Positions 7,384-13,528 of a stretch of DNA of 13,905 bases are shown here, in pieces (positions within the stretch are counted from its first letter, which is position 1; each line of letters opens with the position of its first letter). Origin of the DNA: Reyranella sp. GTDB taxonomy: Bacteria; Pseudomonadota; Alphaproteobacteria; Reyranellales; Reyranellaceae. The position numbers and the translations under genes were made by a program. The stretch is taken from assembly GCA_030679805.1 (NCBI GenBank), contig JAUXST010000741.1, forward strand, positions 1-13,905, in the 5' to 3' direction. The notes beneath the pieces are model-generated. The model made no database searches. It was not told where the DNA came from and saw only the letters and a list, made by a program, of their open reading frames with translations.

Positions 7384-7416
7384 GGCGTTGCTCTAGCGTA
7401 CGCAGGTTAATCACGC

Positions 7417-7470
7417 CAGAAGACACACATGCGCGTGCTGGGCTAGAAGACACGCATGCGGGTCCTGGGC
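7417..7470 (+). repeat. 27-bp tandem duplication across the tsaD start
   Basis: Units 7417-7443 and 7444-7470 are directly adjacent and match at 23 of 27 positions (differences at unit positions 1, 11, 18 and 21). Each unit holds an AGAAG purine stretch and an ATG followed by codons for Arg-Val-Leu-Gly. The second unit supplies the real tsaD start at 7456. The first supplies an ATG at 7429 in the same frame that stops at TAG 7444-7446. The two mismatches inside the duplicated codons (CGC/CGG and GTG/GTC) are synonymous. Confidence 0.9.
7429..7446 (+). other. Five-codon upstream ORF (MRVLG-stop) before tsaD
   Basis: ATG CGC GTG CTG GGC TAG repeats the first five tsaD residues and stops nine nucleotides before the real tsaD ATG. 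The upstream AGAAG is the same distance from this ATG as from the real one. It may be translated and affect tsaD initiation, or be an inert remnant of the duplication. Confidence 0.45.
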
Positions 7471-8493
7471 GTCGAAACAAGCTGCGACGAGACGGCGGTC
7501 GCCATCGTCGAGGCGCCGGCCGAAGGTGGGCCCGGTGGCACCATCCTGGCCAACGTCGTCTACAGCCAGCTCACCGAGCATCGCCGTTTTGGCGGGGTGG
7601 TTCCGGAAATCGCCGCCCGTGCCCATCTCGAGCGGATCGACGGGCTGGTGATGGACGCGCTGGCCGAGGCGCGACTGGGCCTTGCCGATCTCGACGGCAT
7701 CGCTGCCACCGGCGGCCCCGGCCTGATCGGCGGCGTGCTGGTCGGCGTCATGACAGCCAAGGCGCTGGCCTTCGCCCATGACAAACCGTTCCTCGCCATC
7801 AACCATCTCGAAGGCCATGCGCTCTCCGTCCGGCTCACCGAGGACGTGGACTTTCCCTATCTGCTGCTGCTCGTCTCCGGTGGCCATTGCCAGCTCCTCA
7901 CCGTGCGCGGTCCCGGAGATTTCACCCGACTCGGGACGACGATCGACGATGCCGTCGGCGAATGCTTCGACAAGACCGCCAAGCTGTTGGGCCTTGGGTT
8001 CCCGGGTGGGCCTGCCGTCGAGGCGGCGGCCAAGGGCGGCGACCCACAACGCTTCGCCTTGCCGCGCCCGATGTGGCGCAAGCCCGGCTGCGACTTCTCC
8101 TTCTCCGGTCTGAAGACCGCGGTGCGTCAGACGGTCGAGAAGCTGCCGGCCCAGGATGCGCAAGCTGTCGCCGATCTTTGCGCCTCCTTCCAGCGCACCG
8201 TGGGCGACGTGCTCGCCGACCGTTGCGCCAATGCGCTCTCCCTCGCGCCGTCGCCTACGCTGGTCGTCGCGGGTGGGGTCGCGGCAAACATCTATCTGCG
8301 CGGCCGCCTGGAGACGCTTGCCGCCGCGCACGGTGCGCGGCTTGTGGCGCCGCCGATCAAGCTCTGTACCGACAACGGCGCCATGATCGCCTGGGCCGGC
8401 ATCGAACGTCTGCGGCTCGGCAAGACGGACGGCCTCGACTTCCGGCCACGCCCGCGCTGGCCGCTCGATCCTTCCACCGCGGTTCGGGTGTAG
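7456..8493 (+). CDS. tsaD: tRNA N6-adenosine threonylcarbamoyltransferase TsaD
   Basis: TsaD transfers threonylcarbamoyl to A37 of tRNAs reading ANN codons (t6A), working with TsaB and TsaE, which are not in the window. The 345-aa length is normal. Motifs are ETSCDET (7-13), GGVVPEIAARAHLERI (46-61), the metal-binding NHLEGH (116-121; H117 and H121), VSGGHCQLL (140-148), GTTIDDAVGECFDKTAKLLG (160-179), FSFSGLK (214-220), AGGVAAN (272-278) and CTDNGAM (304-310). The start at 7456 gives the standard MRVLGVETSCDET N-terminus, and lies in the second copy of a 27-bp duplication. The next gene begins one base after the stop, so the downstream genes are probably cotranscribed. hemC is divergent. Confidence 0.97.
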   Translation: MRVLGVETSCDETAVAIVEAPAEGGPGGTILANVVYSQLTEHRRFGGVVPEIAARAHLERIDGLVMDALAEARLGLADLDGIAATGGPGLIGGVLVGVMTAKALAFAHDKPFLAINHLEGHALSVRLTEDVDFPYLLLLVSGGHCQLLTVRGPGDFTRLGTTIDDAVGECFDKTAKLLGLGFPGGPAVEAAAKGGDPQRFALPRPMWRKPGCDFSFSGLKTAVRQTVEKLPAQDAQAVADLCASFQRTVGDVLADRCANALSLAPSPTLVVAGGVAANIYLRGRLETLAAAHGARLVAPPIKLCTDNGAMIAWAGIERLRLGKTDGLDFRPRPRWPLDPSTAVRV

Positions 8494-8494
8494 C

Positions 8495-9130
8495 ATGACC
8501 GACATGAGCAAAGGCTTCGACATCGTTCCGTTGTTTGCCACGCCGATCGTCCTGTCGGACCTGCCCGACGGGCCGACGCTCTGTGCCGAACTGCACAAGG
8601 TGATCGAGCAGCGCGAGAAGACGAATCCCGGCACGCAGGCGTCGAACCTCGGTGGTTGGCAGTCGACCTGGGACATGGATCGCTGGGGCGGTGCGCCAGC
8701 GATCAAGCTCCTGGCGCTCGCCCGCAACCTCGCCAACCACGTGACGACGGATCGCGAGGGCAAGCCTGTTTCCATCACATGGCGCGCCAATATGTGGGCG
8801 AACGTGAACCGGACCGGTCACGGCAACGAGTTCCACTGCCACCCCGGCAGCTACTGGTCGGCGGTGTTTTACGTCGACGATGCCGGCATCGACGCCGATG
8901 CGTCGCTAGGCGGCGAGCTCGAATTCATGGATCCGCGCGGGCCGGGCCCGGCGATGTATGCTCCTCACTTGGGTTTTGCGATGCCGGGAGGCCTGTCGGC
9001 CGGGGCCGCCGAGGTCGTGCGTCCCAAGGCCGGTCGCCTGGTCATGTTCCCTTCCTGGATCCTTCACCAAGTCAGGCCCTACCACGGCAATGTCGAGCGT
9101 ATTTCCATCGCGATGAATCTCAGCCTGTGA
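8495..9130 (+). CDS. Uncharacterised protein, putative 2OG-Fe(II) oxygenase (TIGR02466-like)
   Basis: A 211-aa soluble protein resembling the TIGR02466 family of conserved proteins, placed in the 2-oxoglutarate/Fe(II) oxygenase superfamily; no function is established. Recognisable segments are VPLFATPI (11-18), WANVNRTGHGNEFHCHPGS (101-119), GGELEFMDPR (139-148) and PKAGRLVMFPSWILHQVRP (177-195), then ERISIAMN (201-208). H114 or H116, an acidic residue in GELEF/MDPR and H191 are candidate metal ligands, and R202 a candidate 2-oxoglutarate contact. The exact triad is unsure because the first site reads HCH, not HxD. The ATG lies one base after the tsaD stop, and the stop overlaps the gpsA GTG by 4 bp, so it is firmly inside this operon. 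The substrate is unknown. Confidence 0.8.
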   Translation: MTDMSKGFDIVPLFATPIVLSDLPDGPTLCAELHKVIEQREKTNPGTQASNLGGWQSTWDMDRWGGAPAIKLLALARNLANHVTTDREGKPVSITWRANMWANVNRTGHGNEFHCHPGSYWSAVFYVDDAGIDADASLGGELEFMDPRGPGPAMYAPHLGFAMPGGLSAGAAEVVRPKAGRLVMFPSWILHQVRPYHGNVERISIAMNLSL

Positions 9131-10116
9131 CGGCGGTTCACCATATCGGTGTGGTCGGCGGCGGCGCCTGGGGGACGGCGCTCGCTTGTCTCGCCCGGCG
9201 CGCTGGCCGCAAGGTAACGGTATGGTCGCGCGATCCGGCGATCTCGACGGCGATTGCCCAACAGCATGCCAACCCGGTCTATCTATCAGGCATGACGCTC
9301 GATGCCGGCATCGAGGCGGCGGCCGATCTCGCAAGTCTCGGCGCCTGCGATACCGTGCTGCTGGCCTGTCCGGCCCAGGCGGTCCGCGTCGTGGTCGCGA
9401 GCCTTCCGGGGAGCAGCCCGGTCGTGATCTGCGCCAAGGGCATCGAGGCCGTGAGCGGTCTGCTGATGCCGGAGGTGCTCGGTGAAGTTCTGCCGGGCCG
9501 GCCTCTCGCCATGCTGTCGGGTCCGAGCTTCGCTGAGGAAGTGGTGCAGGGCCTGCCGACGGCTGTCAGCATCGCCACGGCCGATGCCGGACTCGGCCGC
9601 GACCTGGCGGCGGCTCTGGCCGCCGGCGCCTTCCGGCCCTACTGGACAGACGACGTCACCGGGGTGTCGCTGGGTGGCGCGGTCAAGAACGTGCTCGCCA
9701 TCGCGGCCGGCATCGTCGAGGGCCGCGGCCTCGGCCACAACGCCGCCGCCGCCCTAATCACACGCGGCTTCGCCGAGATGGCCCGTCTCGGCCTCGCCAT
9801 GGGCGCCCGCCTCGAGACCATGACCGGCCTGAGCGGGCTGGGCGATCTCGTGCTCACCTGCAACGGTCCGCTGTCGCGTAACCGCTCATTGGGACTGGCG
9901 CTGGGCAAGGGCGCGACGCTCGCCCGGCACATGGCGGGAAGACGCCAAGTCGTCGAAGGTGAAGCCACCGCACCTGCCGTGCTGGCCCGCGCGGCACGGC
10001 TTGGTATCGAAATGCCGATCTGCGCTGCTGTCGATGCTATCCTGCACCGCGGCGCGGATCTCGACGAGGCGATCCGCGCACTGCTGGCGCGGCCGTTGCG
10101 CCGTGAAGGCGAATAG
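9127..10116 (+). CDS. gpsA: NAD(P)H-dependent glycerol-3-phosphate dehydrogenase
   Basis: GpsA reduces dihydroxyacetone phosphate to sn-glycerol-3-phosphate for phospholipid synthesis. The 329-aa protein has the dinucleotide-binding GVVGGGAWGTALA (8-20), AKGIE (103-107), SGPSFAEEV (131-139), GGAVKN (183-188; K187 is the expected catalytic lysine), GLSGLGDLVLTC (234-245), RNRSLG (251-256) and VEGEATA (276-282). The GTG at 9127 is chosen because it starts the protein six residues before the Rossmann beta-strand and overlaps the preceding stop (GTGA). The reading frame is open much further upstream, to 8656, but that part is antisense-like shadow of the previous gene. The EVE-domain gene follows after 14 nt. 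Confidence 0.96.
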   Translation: MTAVHHIGVVGGGAWGTALACLARRAGRKVTVWSRDPAISTAIAQQHANPVYLSGMTLDAGIEAAADLASLGACDTVLLACPAQAVRVVVASLPGSSPVVICAKGIEAVSGLLMPEVLGEVLPGRPLAMLSGPSFAEEVVQGLPTAVSIATADAGLGRDLAAALAAGAFRPYWTDDVTGVSLGGAVKNVLAIAAGIVEGRGLGHNAAAALITRGFAEMARLGLAMGARLETMTGLSGLGDLVLTCNGPLSRNRSLGLALGKGATLARHMAGRRQVVEGEATAPAVLARAARLGIEMPICAAVDAILHRGADLDEAIRALLARPLRREGE

Positions 10117-10130
10117 GTGGGGAGAGTGAA

Positions 10131-10538
10131 ATGGCTCATTGGCTCATAAAATCCGAGCCGTCGGCATATTCGTGGTCGCAGTTCGTCAAGGACAAGAAGA
10201 CGTCCTGGACCGGCGTCCGTAATGCGCAGGCGGCCATCAATCTCAAGGCGATGAAGCCGGGCGACCGCTGCTTCTTCTACCATTCCAACGAAGGCAAGGA
10301 GATCGTGGGCATCGCCGAGATCGCAAAGGCGGCCTATCCCGATCCCACCGACAAGGACGGCAAGGCCGTGACGGTCGACGTGAAGGCCGTGGAGCCGGTA
10401 AAGAAGCCGGTAACGCTCGCCGCCATCAAGGCCGATCCGCGGCTCAAGGACTTCGGCCTGGTACGCCAATCGCGGTTGTCTGTCGTGCCTGTCAACGATG
10501 CGCAATGGGCGCTCATCCTCAAGATGTCCACCGAATAG
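10131..10538 (+). CDS. EVE domain-containing protein
   Basis: EVE domains are PUA-like folds that bind modified nucleobases in nucleic acids; the cellular role of stand-alone bacterial copies is not settled. The 135-aa length is the usual single-domain size. Signatures are HWLIKSEPSAYSW (3-15), WTGVRNAQA (26-34), MKPGDRCFFYHSNEGKEIVG (41-60) and AYPDPT (68-73). A clear GGGGAG ribosome-binding site precedes the ATG, and the gene starts 14 nt after gpsA. Its position downstream of tsaD and gpsA recurs in alphaproteobacteria as I recall; no function follows from that alone. The following 10539-10568 carry a short GC-rich hairpin (10544-10558) without a clear U-tract. Confidence 0.92.
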   Translation: MAHWLIKSEPSAYSWSQFVKDKKTSWTGVRNAQAAINLKAMKPGDRCFFYHSNEGKEIVGIAEIAKAAYPDPTDKDGKAVTVDVKAVEPVKKPVTLAAIKADPRLKDFGLVRQSRLSVVPVNDAQWALILKMSTE

Positions 10539-10574
10539 GACGGCGCCGTTGCGCGGCGGCGTTCTGCCATGTCA

Positions 10575-10588
10575 GATTGTCAACAATC
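10575..10588 (+). promoter_or_regulatory. Predicted GntR-family operator, GATTGT-CA-ACAATC
   Basis: Two perfect 6-bp inverted arms surround a 2-bp centre. The core TTGTnnACAA has the form often bound by FCD-type GntR regulators. It lies just upstream of the GGAGG site (10605-10609) and TTG start (10614) of the adjacent GntR gene, so autoregulation of that gene and the cotranscribed ABC importer is the simplest reading. It would be inside the coding sequence if the ATG at 10569 were the start. Confidence 0.6.
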
Positions 10589-10604
10589 GACGATCGGCCA
10601 TCTT

Positions 10605-10609
10605 GGAGG
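10605..10609 (+). promoter_or_regulatory. Ribosome-binding site deciding the GntR start
   Basis: GGAGG lies four bases before an in-frame TTG at 10614. The alternative ATG at 10569 has no comparable purine-rich sequence upstream (the preceding bases read GCGTTCTGCC). Confidence 0.55.
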
Positions 10610-10613
10610 CAAA

Positions 10614-11345
10614 TTGGCTTTCTCCGACCTGTCCTCGGCCGACGCGACGGCCGTTCTGGAGCCCGTGCCTAGGAATACCTTACGTGCCCAGGTCGCCGAC
10701 CGGCTGCGCGCGGCGATCCTGCGCGGCGATATCGCGCCGGGCGCGCCACTGGTCGAGACCGCGCTGTCGGAGCGCTTCGATGTCAGCCGCGGGCCGTTGC
10801 GTGAGGCCTTGAGGCAGTTGATCGAGGAAGGGCTGGTCGTGACGGTGCCCTACACCGGCACGCATGTGGCGCCACTATCGGTCGAGGACGTCCATGAAAT
10901 CTATTCGCTGCGCACCGCGCTCGAGTCCTTCGCCTTCGAGCAGGTGTGGCCGTATCGTGACGATCGTTTCCGCACGGAGCTCAACCGGCGCAACGCGGCG
11001 CTGATTGCAGCCGTCGACGCCGGCGACGACCACGCCAGCATCCAGACCGAGCTGGAGGTGCATGGGTTGGTCTACGAGGCGAGCGGCCATCGCCTGTTGC
11101 GGCGCGCCTGGTACGGCTTGCGCGGTCGCCTGCAGCTTTACTGGGCGGCGCATCATCTTGCGCATGGCCGCCACGGACCGCGTCGGGACAGCCATGACAG
11201 CTACATCGCCGCGGCACTGGGAGACGATCTTGCGGCCATGCGCCTGGAAATCGCCAATCACATGCGCCGCGGCGCTGAAACGACGGAACGGTTTCTGCGC
11301 AAGCCGAATCCATCTGAGAAGTCCAAACGGGGAGACAAGACATGA
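10614..11345 (+). CDS. GntR-family transcriptional regulator, FCD subfamily
   Basis: A 243-aa ligand-responsive DNA-binding protein. From the TTG start, the winged helix-turn-helix spans about 21-90, with RAQVADRLRAAILRGDIAPG and LSERFDVSRGPLREALRQL. The C-terminal all-helical FCD domain follows, opening with VEDVHEIYSLRTALESFAFE and carrying histidines in VHGLVYEASGH, RDSHDSYIAAAL and ANHMRRG, consistent with a metal or carboxylate-ligand site. I prefer TTG 10614 because GGAGG precedes it and a palindromic operator precedes that; the ATG at 10569 would add 15 unconserved-looking residues. The stop overlaps the binding-protein ATG (ATGA), so regulator and importer form one operon and the regulator probably senses the imported compound or a derivative. 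Confidence 0.92.
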   Translation: MAFSDLSSADATAVLEPVPRNTLRAQVADRLRAAILRGDIAPGAPLVETALSERFDVSRGPLREALRQLIEEGLVVTVPYTGTHVAPLSVEDVHEIYSLRTALESFAFEQVWPYRDDRFRTELNRRNAALIAAVDAGDDHASIQTELEVHGLVYEASGHRLLRRAWYGLRGRLQLYWAAHHLAHGRHGPRRDSHDSYIAAALGDDLAAMRLEIANHMRRGAETTERFLRKPNPSEKSKRGDKT

Positions 11346-12175
11346 CCATCACGCGACGTTCAGCGCTGGCCGGCATTGCCGCGGCCACCTCTCTGCTCTC
11401 GCTGCCTTTCGCCGCGCGCGCCGAGGGCACGCTCGAGTCCGCAAAGAAGCGCGGCACCTTCCGCGTCGGCGTGACGCAGGCGCCGCCCTGGTTCTCGAAG
11501 GATCCCAAGACCGGAGAGTGGTCGTCCGGCCTCGGCATCTTCATGGGCAAGGCGATGGCCCAGGCTCTGGGCGTCAAGATGGAAACTGTCGAAGTGAGCT
11601 GGGGCAACTCGATCGCCGCCCTCCAGGGCGACAAGATCGACATCATGTTCACGATCGACGCCACGCCGGAGCGCAAGCAGGCGGTCGATTTCCCGACCTC
11701 GCCGCTCCTCTATTATTCGCTTGCCGTGCTGGCGCGGGACGACCTGGCGGCGAGCACCTGGGAAGGCCTCAACAAGCCGGGCGTCCGCATCGCCGTACCG
11801 CAGGCCTCGTCGATGGATCGGTTCGTCAGCGAGCATGCGCCCAAGGCCGACATCCAGCGTTTCCCCGACAATGCCGCAGCGATCGCCGCCTTCCAGTCCG
11901 GCCGAGTCGATGCCGTGTGCCTGTTCCATCCGCCACTGCTCGCGGCGCGCCAGAAGCTCGGTAAGGGCAAGATCGTGGTGCCGACGCCGGCCCAGTCGCA
12001 GGCCTCGAGTGCGGCCGTGCGCAAGGGCGACACCGAATTCGTCGCCTGGGTCGACAAGCAGTTGGCGTCCTACTACCAGAGCGGCCAGACGCAGAAATGG
12101 TATGAACAGGCGCTCAGCGACTTCGGTCTCGATCCCAAGCTCGCGCCCCCGATCATGAAGGAAATGATCAAGTAG
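11342..12175 (+). CDS. ABC transporter periplasmic substrate-binding protein (SBP_bac_3 family)
   Basis: The periplasmic receptor of a polar-amino-acid-type importer, 277 aa. It has an export signal with a Tat-like twin arginine (TRRSALAG, 4-11), a hydrophobic core and a probable cleavage after AARA (24-27). The mature domain shows GTFRVGVTQAPPWF (38-51), LGIFMGKAMAQALG (64-77) and ATPERKQAVDFP (107-118), whose R111 matches the carboxylate-binding arginine of the family. In GRVDAVCLF (187-195) the aspartate that holds the alpha-amino group in GlnH/HisJ aligns with F195, and the segment before R111 looks one residue shorter than usual. The ligand may therefore not be a standard alpha-amino acid. 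A GGGGAG ribosome-binding site precedes the ATG, which overlaps the GntR stop. Confidence 0.93.
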   Translation: MTITRRSALAGIAAATSLLSLPFAARAEGTLESAKKRGTFRVGVTQAPPWFSKDPKTGEWSSGLGIFMGKAMAQALGVKMETVEVSWGNSIAALQGDKIDIMFTIDATPERKQAVDFPTSPLLYYSLAVLARDDLAASTWEGLNKPGVRIAVPQASSMDRFVSEHAPKADIQRFPDNAAAIAAFQSGRVDAVCLFHPPLLAARQKLGKGKIVVPTPAQSQASSAAVRKGDTEFVAWVDKQLASYYQSGQTQKWYEQALSDFGLDPKLAPPIMKEMIK

Positions 12176-12185
12176 GCGGCCGCGC

Positions 12186-12869
12186 TTGTTGGCATACCAG
12201 TGGGACTTCACGCCGGTTCTCGCCAACGCGCCGCTGTTGGTGCAGGGCCTGCTGAACACCTTGAAAGTCACCGGCACGTCGCTGGTCTTTGGCCTGGCAC
12301 TCGGTCTCGCGCTGGCGCTGCTGCGCCTATCGCCGCGCCGGGCGTTTGCCTGGCCGGCGGGCCTCGTCATCGAGGTCTTCCGGACCACGCCGCCGCTGGT
12401 CCAGCTCTTCTGGTTCTTCTTCGCCCTGCCGCTGCTCGTCGGCATCGAAATGACGGCGTTCATGGCCGCCGTCGTCACCTTCTCGATCCAGTCGGCGGCC
12501 TTCTTCGCCGAGGTGTTCCGTGGCGGCATCGTGTCGATCGAGCGCGGCCAGTGGGACGGCGCGCGGGCCATCGGGATGAACCATGCCCAGGCGCTTCGCC
12601 GCATCATCCTGCCACAGGCGGTCAAGCGCATGATCCCGGCCTTCATGGAGCGGGCCATCGAACTCATGAAGACCACCACGCTGGTCGCTACCATCTCCTA
12701 CGCCGACCTGCTGTTTGCCGCCAACGAGATCGCGCAGAAGACATTTAGGCCGCTCGAGACCTTCACGGTGGCGGCCTTGATCTATTTCGTCGTGATCTTC
12801 GCCTTCAGCCTGATTGCCCAGCTACTCGAACGCAGGCTCGCCGTCAGCGGCGAATCGACGGTGCATTGA
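12186..12869 (+). CDS. ABC transporter permease 1 (polar amino acid type, HisM/HisQ family)
   Basis: An inner-membrane permease of 227 aa with an N-terminal loop, about five hydrophobic segments and the signature FRTTPPLVQLFWFFFALPLL (62-81 region). The cytoplasmic EAA-type loop is GQWDGARAIGMNHAQALRRI followed by ILPQAVKRMIPAF, the contact site for the ATPase. No ATG is available near the start; TTG at 12186, with AGGCGG six bases before it (12174-12179), gives the expected N-terminus, and TTG at 12189 is equally possible. It starts 10 nt after the binding protein and its TGA overlaps the next permease's start region. It probably forms a heterodimer with permease 2. Confidence 0.92.
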   Translation: MLAYQWDFTPVLANAPLLVQGLLNTLKVTGTSLVFGLALGLALALLRLSPRRAFAWPAGLVIEVFRTTPPLVQLFWFFFALPLLVGIEMTAFMAAVVTFSIQSAAFFAEVFRGGIVSIERGQWDGARAIGMNHAQALRRIILPQAVKRMIPAFMERAIELMKTTTLVATISYADLLFAANEIAQKTFRPLETFTVAALIYFVVIFAFSLIAQLLERRLAVSGESTVH

Positions 12870-13528
12870 TGCGGTGGGACTTCGCCTCGGTCTTTGCCAA
12901 TACCGATGCGCTGCTGGCTGGCGCCGCCGGTACGCTTCGAATTTTCGCGATCTGCCTGGTCCTGGGTCTCGGCCTCGGCCTGGTAGTCGGGCTCGGCCGC
13001 TACGCCCGTACCAAGTGGCTGTACCTGCCGGCGACCGCCTTCGTGGAATTCTTCCGCAACACGCCGGTGCTGGTGCAGATCTTGTGGTTCTACTTTGCCC
13101 TGCCGATCTTGATGCCTTTCGAGATCAGCCCGCTGACGGCGGCCTCGCTCGGAATCTCGCTCAATTCGGCGGCGTTCTCAGCGGAGATCTATCGGGCTGG
13201 CACCCAGTCGATCGACAGGGGCCAGTGGGATGGTGCTCGCGCGCTGGGCATGCGCTGGGGCCAGGCGATGCGCCGCATCGTCCTGCCGCAAGCCATCAAG
13301 CGGATGCTGCCTGCCTTAACTAACCGGGCCATCGAGATCTTCAAGATGACGACGCTGGCGTCGGCCGTGGCCTATGTCGAGCTTCTGCAGCAGGGCAAGC
13401 TGATCGCCTCGCTCAACTACAATCCCATCGAGGCCTATACTGCCGTTGCCGTGATCTTCCTTGTCTTCCTCTGGCCGCTGGTGCAGTTCACCTACGTGCT
13501 GGAGCGCCGCCTGAAGAGGGACGAGTGA
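12869..13528 (+). CDS. ABC transporter permease 2 (polar amino acid type, HisM/HisQ family)
   Basis: The 219-aa partner permease. It has the same architecture as permease 1, from which it probably arose by duplication: FVEFFRNTPVLVQILWFYFA, then the EAA-type loop GQWDGARALGMRWGQAMRRI and VLPQAIKRMLPAL. I chose ATG 12869, which shares one base with the TGA of permease 1 (TGATG); an in-frame TTG at 12866 would add one residue. The C-terminus YVLERRLKRDE is typical of the family. The stop overlaps the GTG of the ATPase gene. Substrate identity is not encoded in an obvious motif here. Confidence 0.93.
   Translation: MRWDFASVFANTDALLAGAAGTLRIFAICLVLGLGLGLVVGLGRYARTKWLYLPATAFVEFFRNTPVLVQILWFYFALPILMPFEISPLTAASLGISLNSAAFSAEIYRAGTQSIDRGQWDGARALGMRWGQAMRRIVLPQAIKRMLPALTNRAIEIFKMTTLASAVAYVELLQQGKLIASLNYNPIEAYTAVAVIFLVFLWPLVQFTYVLERRLKRDE

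Noticed and set aside
7384..7455. Sigma-70 promoter pairs in the divergent hemC–tsaD gap
   Set aside because: Candidates such as TTGCTC at 7388 lack a credible -10 at proper spacing; an 8-bp palindrome GCGTACGC (7396-7403) is too short to interpret alone.
7411..8790. A 459-codon open frame antisense to tsaD
   Set aside because: It mirrors tsaD codon use, shows no recognisable domain, and tsaD has every family motif on the other strand.
8656..9126. Long upstream extension of the gpsA frame
   Set aside because: The extension overlaps the oxygenase-like gene and encodes Arg-rich sequence; GpsA homology begins only at the GTG at 9127.
10544..10558. Hairpin CGCCG-TTGCG-CGGCG as a terminator after the EVE gene
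   Set aside because: A 5-bp stem followed by a G/C-rich sequence with only scattered T; it is too weak to call, so read-through into the GntR operon remains possible.
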